From assembly GCA_022736595.1 (NCBI GenBank), contig DZDC01000008.1, positions 1 to 34,485 of the forward strand: DNA of 34,485 nucleotides, given 5' to 3'. The number at the start of each line of letters is the position of its first letter. Positions within the stretch are counted from its first letter, which is position 1. This document shows positions 31,786-34,485 of this stretch, in pieces. The translations under genes were made by a program, and so were the position numbers. The notes below the pieces were generated by a model, which was not told where the DNA came from, made no database searches, and saw only the letters and a program-made list of their open reading frames with translations. The DNA is from Draconibacterium orientale. GTDB taxonomy: Bacteria > Bacteroidota > Bacteroidia > Bacteroidales > UBA1556.

Positions 31786-33243
31786 TTATAATCCTACGCC
31801 ATAATATGCTCTAATACCATTGGGATAAATCCCTTCAATCAAGATACCCCCTTTTTTTGCTGCTAATGCGCCTTCCACATCTTTTGGGGTTTGAATTTCA
31901 TAAGGGCCTATTTTGGTAATAATAAATCCTTCTCTAATTCCTGCAGACTTAAAAAGTCCATCTTGCAATTCGATAATTTGCACTCCATTCTTAACGCCTA
32001 AGGAAGTAGCTAAATTGCTTGGAACGGATTGTAATTTGGCTCCTATAATGGTATTGCCACCATCCGAGGGTGAATTAAGTTCTGTTCCTCCATTCTTATT
32101 GGCTAGAACTACGTCATAATACTTGAGTTTTTTATTTTTTACCACCCCAATTTCTATCTTATCGCCAGGTCGATGAAGTCCAACTTTTTCGAGAAGTTCG
32201 GAGGGAGAATTTACATCAATTCCATTGATAGAGTATATAATATCTCCAGTTTCGATGTTTGACTTTTTAGCAGCGCCACCATCGAGAATACCTTCCACAT
32301 AAACACCCTTAATGGTATCAAGTTGCAGTTCGCGGGCAAGTTTTGCATTTATTTCTTTAATGGTAATTCCAAGGTATGCCCTTTGAACAGTCCCAAATTC
32401 TTTAAGGTCATTGGCTACTTTTTTAGCAATATTCACAGGAATTGCAAAGCTATATCCAATATAACTTCCTGTACGTGAAGCTATAGCTGCATTAATACCT
32501 ACCAATTCGCCTTTAGTATTTACAAGGGCTCCTCCTGAATTTCCAGGGTTTACAACTGCGTCAGTTTGAATAAAGGATTCAATGGCAGCGTTGCTTCCTA
32601 AAATATTGATGTTACGTGCTTTGGCACTTACAATTCCTGCTGTTACTGTGGAAGTGAGATTGAATGGATTTCCAACGGCTAATACCCAATCACCCACTTG
32701 AAGGTAATCTGAATTTCCAAACACTACAAATTCTAAATCTTTTTCATCAATTTTTAATAGAGCTAAGTCAGTGGTAGGGTCAGTTCCAATGAGTTTGGCA
32801 GAATAACTTCGCTTATCGTTTAAGGTAATGTTAATGACGTCGGCCTCTTGCACCACGTGATTGTTGGTAATAATGTAACCATCAGCGCTGATGATCACTC
32901 CTGATCCAGAAGCTTTTAGGACCGAAGGGCTGCGGCGTCCAAAGAAATCGTCGATACTGTAATAATCGTCGTAAACACTACTTTTGCGAGTGAATTCAGT
33001 TTCGATATAAACCACGGCATGCAAACTTTTGCTCGATGCTTCGCGAAAATCGATAGGAACATTCGCTCCTTGAATATTGGATACCAATGCGACATCTGAT
33101 GATCCATTAGTTAACGCATTATCAATAAGCGAATAATTGCGCCCCAAATCGTGAGATTGAAAAAGACTCAAGGCGGCAAATGAAACCATTCCACTTAAGA
33201 AAGCAACAAGGAGTAATTTACTTAATTCGTTTTTCTTGAACAT
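31786..33243 (-). CDS. Deg/HtrA family periplasmic serine protease with two PDZ domains
   Basis: Catalytic motifs IITNNHVV, TDLALLKID, NPGNSGGALVN; downstream PDZ-like repeats. Confidence 0.95.
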   Translation of the reverse strand: MFKKNELSKLLLVAFLSGMVSFAALSLFQSHDLGRNYSLIDNALTNGSSDVALVSNIQGANVPIDFREASSKSLHAVVYIETEFTRKSSVYDDYYSIDDFFGRRSPSVLKASGSGVIISADGYIITNNHVVQEADVINITLNDKRSYSAKLIGTDPTTDLALLKIDEKDLEFVVFGNSDYLQVGDWVLAVGNPFNLTSTVTAGIVSAKARNINILGSNAAIESFIQTDAVVNPGNSGGALVNTKGELVGINAAIASRTGSYIGYSFAIPVNIAKKVANDLKEFGTVQRAYLGITIKEINAKLARELQLDTIKGVYVEGILDGGAAKKSNIETGDIIYSINGIDVNSPSELLEKVGLHRPGDKIEIGVVKNKKLKYYDVVLANKNGGTELNSPSDGGNTIIGAKLQSVPSNLATSLGVKNGVQIIELQDGLFKSAGIREGFIITKIGPYEIQTPKDVEGALAAKKGGILIEGIYPNGIRAYYGVGL

Positions 33244-33304
33244 ATATAGATATTTTTAGTGTTAAAAAAAATCGGTTGCGAATTTAAAAAGACTTTATTT
33301 GAAT

Positions 33305-33337
33305 CAAAGTTAAATGAAGTTAATATATAAATATCAA
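33305..33337 (-). promoter_or_regulatory. Putative promoter of the deg protease gene
   Basis: Minus strand TTG-N22-TAACTTTG fits TTG-N17-23-TAnnTTTG, about 60 nt upstream of the start codon. Confidence 0.55.
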
Positions 33338-33375
33338 TATTTCAGTTAATTGAATAGAATATAGATTTATTTCTA

Positions 33376-33409
33376 TTGTGTAGTTTGGTACAAATATCCT
33401 CTATTTTTG
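33376..33409 (+). promoter_or_regulatory. Putative promoter of the TerB-like gene
   Basis: TTG-N23-TATTTTTG, at the edge of the consensus spacing. Confidence 0.4.
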
Positions 33410-33505
33410 TTAAAATGAAAAAAAAATGAAAAAAAATATATTTTGATTAAATTATCTATTATTTTAGCGACGCATTTATTTGGAGATTAACCTAATTTTA
33501 TTACA

Positions 33506-33895
33506 ATGGCAGATTTTAATTTTAAACAGATTATTTATGCAGGTATGGTTGCCATAGCTGGAGTTGATGGTGAGGTTGACCGTACAGAACGCAAATGGGT
33601 TGACAAGGTTTTTGATCATGATTTCAATATGTCATCCAGTGAGCGCAAGGAGGTTTATCGAATTTTCGAAGTTGATAAAGAAACTTTCACAAAGAAAGTT
33701 ACCGATGAACTTGCTCAGTTTCCTGCTTTTGATCAAAAGGAAGCCTATAAACGCATTTGCCAATTTATACTTTTCCGCAACGAAGAGTATAACAAGAGTT
33801 CAAAGTCTCGTCCTAAAGGAATAGATCCTGAAAAGGAACAACTCAACCGCTATCGTGAGCGTGCTGAGGAAATGAGAAAAAGATTAAACTTCTAG
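33506..33895 (+). CDS. TerB/DjlA-N-like alpha-helical protein of unknown function
   Basis: 129 aa; MVAIAGVDGEVDRTERKWVDKVF resembles the TerB motif (A-x-D-G-x-[IV]-x-x-x-E); charged C-terminal helix. Confidence 0.6.
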   Translation: MADFNFKQIIYAGMVAIAGVDGEVDRTERKWVDKVFDHDFNMSSSERKEVYRIFEVDKETFTKKVTDELAQFPAFDQKEAYKRICQFILFRNEEYNKSSKSRPKGIDPEKEQLNRYRERAEEMRKRLNF

Positions 33896-33932
33896 GCATA
33901 GAAGTTTATTATTAGTGTAAATGTTTGGGTTA

Positions 33933-33959
33933 GGGGCAGCTTCGGCTGCCCCTTTTTTT
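33933..33959 (+). terminator. Intrinsic terminator with UUCG tetraloop
   Basis: GGGGCAGC-TTCG-GCTGCCCC-TTTTTTT. Confidence 0.92.
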
Positions 33960-34013
33960 GCTGATAATTATTAGTAATTCAAATAATTAAATGATAAGTT
34001 CCACTTATATTTT

Positions 34014-34021
34014 TAGTTTTG
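34014..34021 (+). promoter_or_regulatory. Putative -7 element (TAGTTTTG) of the homogentisate dioxygenase gene
   Basis: Matches TAnnTTTG about 30 nt upstream of the ATG at 34052; no clear -33. Confidence 0.35.
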
Positions 34022-34051
34022 TCTTTCGAAATTTATTTACAAACTAGAGAT

Positions 34052-34485
34052 ATGACCCGTTACCACCGCTTGGGTGAAATACCTTCAAAAAGGCATATTA
34101 CCTTTACTAAACCTGATGGTTCGCTCTATTATGAACAATTGGTAAGTACCGAAGGTTTTTCCTCAGTATATTCACTTACCTATCATGTTCATCGACCTAC
34201 CCGAGTTTTAGAAATGGGTCAGACTATAAATGTTGCACCAAAATTCCTTGATAATTCACTCATGGTGAATCGTAGTTTTGAAGGTTTTAAAGTAGCGGCC
34301 TCTGATGATTTTCTTGAGAGCCGAAAAGTGGTTTTAGGAAATGATCATACCTTAATTAGTCTTGCGGCTCCTACTCAAAGTATGAGTTCTTATTTTTTTA
34401 AGAATGTTGACTTTATTTATGCCTCAGTTTTAATTGCTGAAAATCAGATTGAAGAGGCAATATTACATTTGCTGGCTGCCAATGC
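34052..34485 (+). CDS. hmgA: Homogentisate 1,2-dioxygenase, N-terminal part (truncated by window end)
   Basis: Manual translation MTRYHRLGEIPSKRHITFTKPDGSLYYEQLVSTEGFSSVYSLTYHVHRPTRVLEMG...; open to the window edge and absent from the ORF track. Confidence 0.85.
   Translation, partial: MTRYHRLGEIPSKRHITFTKPDGSLYYEQLVSTEGFSSVYSLTYHVHRPTRVLEMGQTINVAPKFLDNSLMVNRSFEGFKVAASDDFLESRKVVLGNDHTLISLAAPTQSMSSYFFKNVDFIYASVLIAENQIEEAILHLLAAN

Overview
This is a roughly 34.5 kb AT-rich chromosomal window whose gene content and Bacteroidetes-type promoter elements (TAnnTTTG) point to a Bacteroidota genome. Most of it is conserved core genome. Recognisable genes include a ZIP metal transporter, a proS-mazG-PAP2 operon, a Tyr/Ser/Asn-rich lipoprotein next to an OmpP1/FadL-like barrel, secA, a DUF2795-like protein, a PduO-type cobalamin adenosyltransferase, a LolD/MacB-like ATPase, an O-methyltransferase, and an nfu-mrp pair. 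These are followed by a complete nqrABCDEF operon with apbE, and convergent to apbE a small Cys-rich membrane protein that resembles the NqrM maturation factor. The rest comprises a SpoU methyltransferase, rpsF-rpsR-rplI, a ferritin-like protein, a PiT transporter with a PhoU-like tail, a cysteate-synthase-like PLP enzyme directly downstream of pyrG, pyrG, the primary sigma factor, a Deg/HtrA protease, a TerB-like protein, and a truncated homogentisate 1,2-dioxygenase that the ORF track misses. No CRISPR array, tRNA/rRNA, prophage, transposon or defence island was found. The observations most worth follow-up are the NqrM-like protein, a candidate small RNA at about 1.03-1.15 kb, the cysteate synthase (sulfonolipid) gene, and a 14-bp palindrome with TGTGATA/TATCACA half-sites upstream of nqrA.
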